Shown here one piece after another: positions 5,374-7,154 of a stretch of 7,154 nt of DNA. This stretch comes from Pseudanabaenales cyanobacterium (GTDB lineage Bacteria > Cyanobacteriota > Cyanobacteriia > Phormidesmidales > Phormidesmidaceae), in assembly GCA_022360135.1 (NCBI GenBank), contig JAKSDM010000967.1, positions 1-7,154 of the forward strand, given 5' to 3'. Both the position numbers and the translations under genes were made by a program. Positions within the stretch are counted from its first letter, which is position 1. Every line of letters begins with the position of its first letter. The notes beneath the pieces are model-generated. The model did not search any database. It was not told the DNA's origin and saw only the letters and a program-made list of their open reading frames with translations.

Positions 5374-5405
5374 ATATAGAGACGCGACCTGTCGTGTCTC
5401 TATAT
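5374..5405. terminator. Long near-perfect palindrome between convergent genes, possible bidirectional terminator
   Basis: The arms 5374-5388 and 5391-5405 pair over 15 bp with a single G-T position and a 2-nt centre (CT). The core TAGAGACG...TCTCTA is like the palindromic repeats scattered through many cyanobacterial genomes, so it may be a dispersed repeat as well. It starts 24 bp after the peroxiredoxin stop, preceded by T-rich sequence, and faces the end of the WG-repeat gene. No strong T run follows on the plus strand. Confidence 0.55.
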
Positions 5406-5443
5406 GAGTTATCGGGGCTTACTGCTTCTCTATAGGTTTCTAT

Positions 5444-5460
5444 AGATCTCTAAGAGATCT
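5444..5460. repeat. 17-bp perfect palindrome
   Basis: AGATCTCT and AGAGATCT flank a single A. A second short palindrome (TATGA-A-TCATA, 5461-5471) follows at once, and a direct repeat TCTATAG occurs at 5429 and 5439 just before. It sits 19-35 bp beyond the stop of the WG-repeat gene, so it could form part of that gene's 3' end. No T run follows on the minus strand. Confidence 0.45.
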
Positions 5461-5478
5461 TATGAATCATAAAGACAC

Positions 5479-6450
5479 CTACTGGGTAGACAAACCCGTC
5501 ATAAATTGGCCGGTTTGATCGATAAAGGTCCAGCGATCGCCCATCTGAACCCGAGCGAATCCTTCAGAGAAGTCGCCCGCATTATTGAATTGGGGTTCTA
5601 CGACAAACTTTCCTGTTTTGTCAATATAGCCGTAGGCCCCTTCTATCTGAACCGTGGCCAATCCTTCAGAAAAGTCGGAAGCAAAATCAAATTGGGGGGC
5701 GACTACAATAGTTCCGCCTGAATTGATATAGCCCCACTTCCCTTGGATCAGCACAACCGCCATGCCGTCTGAAAAATCTGAGGCGAAGTTGAACGCCAGA
5801 TCAATGACCAGTTCCCCAGCCGGGTTAATATAGCCCCACTTCTCGTCAACTCGCACTCTAGCCAAAGACTCGGAAAAGTTAAAGGCGCCATCAAATCGGG
5901 GTTCAATCACAAGTTGACCGCTTGAGTCAATATAGCCTAACTGGGTATCTAATTTGACCACCGCTAAGGACTCCGAGAAGCTCCAGGCGTCTCGAAATCG
6001 AATCGGCATAACGGCCTCCCCGGTGGGGTTGATGTAGCCATATTGCTCGTTGAGTTTGATGGTTGCTAACCCTTCAATAAAGCTCTCGGCTAGATCAAAT
6101 TGGGGGGCGATCATCCAGTCTCCCTGGCGATTGATGTAACCATATTGGGTGTCCCCTCGGACTGCCGCCAGCCCACTAGAGAAGGACTTAGCCTGTTTGA
6201 ACTGCACCTCAATGGCCCACTCCCCTGTGCGGTCAATGTAGCCGTAATAGTCTCCAGCGCGGGCAATGGCCCGATCTTCTGAAAAGGCGGAAACCACGCC
6301 AATATTAGGATCGGCGACGGTAATGACTAAGTCGCCCGTGTGATCGATAAAACCCAGACGATCGGCCATTCTCACCATGGCTACTCCTTCGGCGAAATCG
6401 AAGGCGGTATCGAACAATAAAGGCTCCGTCATTCGAGTTGATTGCTCCAT
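5479..6450 (-). CDS. WG-repeat protein, nine repeats
   Basis: Almost the whole 323-residue protein is WG (KWG) beta repeats, with units like FSEGLATVQIEGAYGYID followed by KTGKFVVEPQFDFASD. Repeats begin at F19, 56, 90, 124, 158, 192, 226, 260 and 294. All intervals after the first (37) are exactly 34 residues. A half unit (11-18) precedes the first repeat, and the last unit is cut short and has TFID for GYID. True WG dipeptides occur at 205-206 and 239-240; the others are YG or LG. No signal peptide, membrane helix or catalytic motif is seen, so a cytoplasmic binding scaffold is likely, with unknown partner. The start is uncertain: the ATG at 6450 has no Shine-Dalgarno and merges with a heptamer repeat. 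The ATG at 6432 (M7) has GGAG 12 nt upstream. The gene is divergent from the oxidoreductase. Confidence 0.88.
   Translation of the reverse strand: MEQSTRMTEPLLFDTAFDFAEGVAMVRMADRLGFIDHTGDLVITVADPNIGVVSAFSEDRAIARAGDYYGYIDRTGEWAIEVQFKQAKSFSSGLAAVRGDTQYGYINRQGDWMIAPQFDLAESFIEGLATIKLNEQYGYINPTGEAVMPIRFRDAWSFSESLAVVKLDTQLGYIDSSGQLVIEPRFDGAFNFSESLARVRVDEKWGYINPAGELVIDLAFNFASDFSDGMAVVLIQGKWGYINSGGTIVVAPQFDFASDFSEGLATVQIEGAYGYIDKTGKFVVEPQFNNAGDFSEGFARVQMGDRWTFIDQTGQFMTGLSTQ
6445..6448 (-). promoter_or_regulatory. Possible ribosome binding site for an internal start of the WG-repeat gene
   Basis: On the minus strand GGAG overlaps codons 1-2 of the longer frame and lies 12 nt before the second ATG (6432-6430). 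It would favour a protein six residues shorter. Confidence 0.35.
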
Positions 6451-6484
6451 TTTGGACTTTGGATTTTGGATTTTGGATTTTAGA
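6450..6484. repeat. Heptamer tandem repeat abutting the WG-gene start codon
   Basis: There are five consecutive 7-bp units on the plus strand: TTTTGGA, CTTTGGA, TTTTGGA, TTTTGGA and TTTTAGA. The first base of the array is the complement of the A of the ATG at 6450. Heptanucleotide tandem repeats (STRR sequences) are known from filamentous cyanobacteria; I cannot confirm that this belongs to a named STRR class. A palindrome GAGCGCTC follows at 6487-6494. Confidence 0.7.
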
Positions 6485-6618
6485 GTGAGCGCTCCTGGCT
6501 ATTGGGTGATTTTGGCGTGATCATGAATAACTCAGCCAAGACAAATGGTATTTTGTATCTTTTTACTCTAACGATCCCTCCGCGAAGATGCCTGAGTGAT
6601 TTAAACAACTAGCATAAA

Positions 6619-7154
6619 ATGACACAACGGGTTTTAATTTTGGGGGGACAAGGCCGGATTGGCAGCCATGTCGCAGGAGATTTGCTGACGCACACTCAAG
6701 CAGCCGTGACCGTGACTGGTCAGCGTCTAAAAATGGATCGGACGCTGCCGGATCGGATGCAGTTTCTTTCCCTGGCTCTAGAGGATCAGGCGGGAGTCAG
6801 GCAAGCGATCGCCAATCACGATCTCGTTATCCACTGTGCGGGTCCCTTCAGCTATCGAGACGATCAGGCGTTGCAAGCTTGTATTCAGCAAGGGGTAAAT
6901 TATTTAGATGTGGCGGATAATCCTCGATACGTCCAACAGTCCTTCACCCACCGAGAAGTAGCCCAGGCGACTGGGGTGACAGCCATCGTTAGTACGGGCG
7001 TCTTCCCCGGTATTTCTAACAGCATGGTGCGGCAGGGTGTCGAACAACTCGATCAGGCCGACCAGATCCACCTCAGCTACATTGTGGCTGGTTCAGGCGG
7101 TGCGGGCGTCACGGTCATGCGCACCACCTTTCTGGAACTGCAGCATCCTTTCAA
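6619..7154 (+). CDS. Saccharopine-dehydrogenase-like NAD(P)-binding oxidoreductase (partial, runs off right edge)
   Basis: The frame is open from the ATG at 6619 to the window end, giving 178 residues. The N-terminus is a Rossmann fold with the dinucleotide-binding glycines LGGQGRIG (8-15). An Arg at 36, after the second strand VTVTGQR, suits NADP. Then come HCAGPFSYRD (72-81), ACIQQGVNYLDVADNPRY (87-104) and VSTGVFPGISNSMV (124-137), matching the pattern of the saccharopine dehydrogenase NADP-binding family (Sacchrp_dh_NADP). Many members of this family have no known substrate, and true lysine-pathway activity should not be assumed. No Shine-Dalgarno is visible before the ATG. A HIP1 octamer lies inside the gene at 6805-6812. 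It diverges from the WG-repeat gene across 168 bp that must contain the promoters of both; I see no clear consensus promoter there. Confidence 0.85.
   Translation, partial: MTQRVLILGGQGRIGSHVAGDLLTHTQAAVTVTGQRLKMDRTLPDRMQFLSLALEDQAGVRQAIANHDLVIHCAGPFSYRDDQALQACIQQGVNYLDVADNPRYVQQSFTHREVAQATGVTAIVSTGVFPGISNSMVRQGVEQLDQADQIHLSYIVAGSGGAGVTVMRTTFLELQHPF

Noticed and set aside
6540..6575. An NtcA-type GTA-N8-TAC site before the oxidoreductase
   Set aside because: The best match, GTATCTTTTTAC, has a 6-base spacer instead of 8.
1..7154. CRISPR array, tRNA or rRNA genes, intact insertion sequence
   Set aside because: No regularly spaced direct repeats with variable spacers, no tRNA- or rRNA-like sequence and no transposase frame were seen on either strand.

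Overview
The window looks cyanobacterial. It holds five copies of the octamer GCGATCGC (HIP1, the highly iterated palindrome typical of many cyanobacterial genomes) at 429, 1064, 1660, 5533 and 6805. Its gene content also fits: a DUF3365 (Tll0287-like) haem-c sensor fused to a class III cyclase, a response regulator fused to a histidine-kinase core, a PrxQ-type peroxiredoxin and a WG-repeat protein. No species can be named from this alone.

Layout. Positions 3-71 (+) may be the last codons of a gene entering from the left. It converges on a minus-strand signalling block, read right to left: the response-regulator/kinase protein (2822-1728), then the membrane adenylate cyclase (1594-86). Next is about 720 bp with no convincing intact gene (2823-3545). 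It holds a coding-like remnant touching the regulator start, a dense set of inverted repeats, and a plus-strand terminator-like hairpin with no gene in front of it. A SAM-dependent methyltransferase with a TTG start (4355-3546, minus) follows, preceded by a possible 42-residue ORF. The stretch 4505-4750 carries three hairpin or dispersed-repeat elements. The peroxiredoxin (4913-5350, plus) converges on the WG-repeat gene (6450-5479, minus) across two strong palindromes. A heptamer tandem repeat abuts the WG start codon. A saccharopine-dehydrogenase-like oxidoreductase starts at 6619 and runs off the right edge.

How the genes may work together. The clearest functional unit is the signalling pair. 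The cyclase has a predicted periplasmic c-type haem domain, so cAMP production could respond to redox state or a small gas. The protein encoded just upstream has an intact receiver and an intact ATP-binding core, but Asp replaces the phospho-accepting His in its H-box. It may be a pseudokinase or an ATP-binding response regulator rather than a normal kinase. A link between the two is inference from adjacency (133 bp, same strand). The other genes look like independent units.

The most unusual observations are the His-to-Asp change, the haem-sensor cyclase with no Cys available as a distal haem ligand, the single-Cys PrxQ, the orphan terminator, and the exact 34-residue periodicity of the WG protein.
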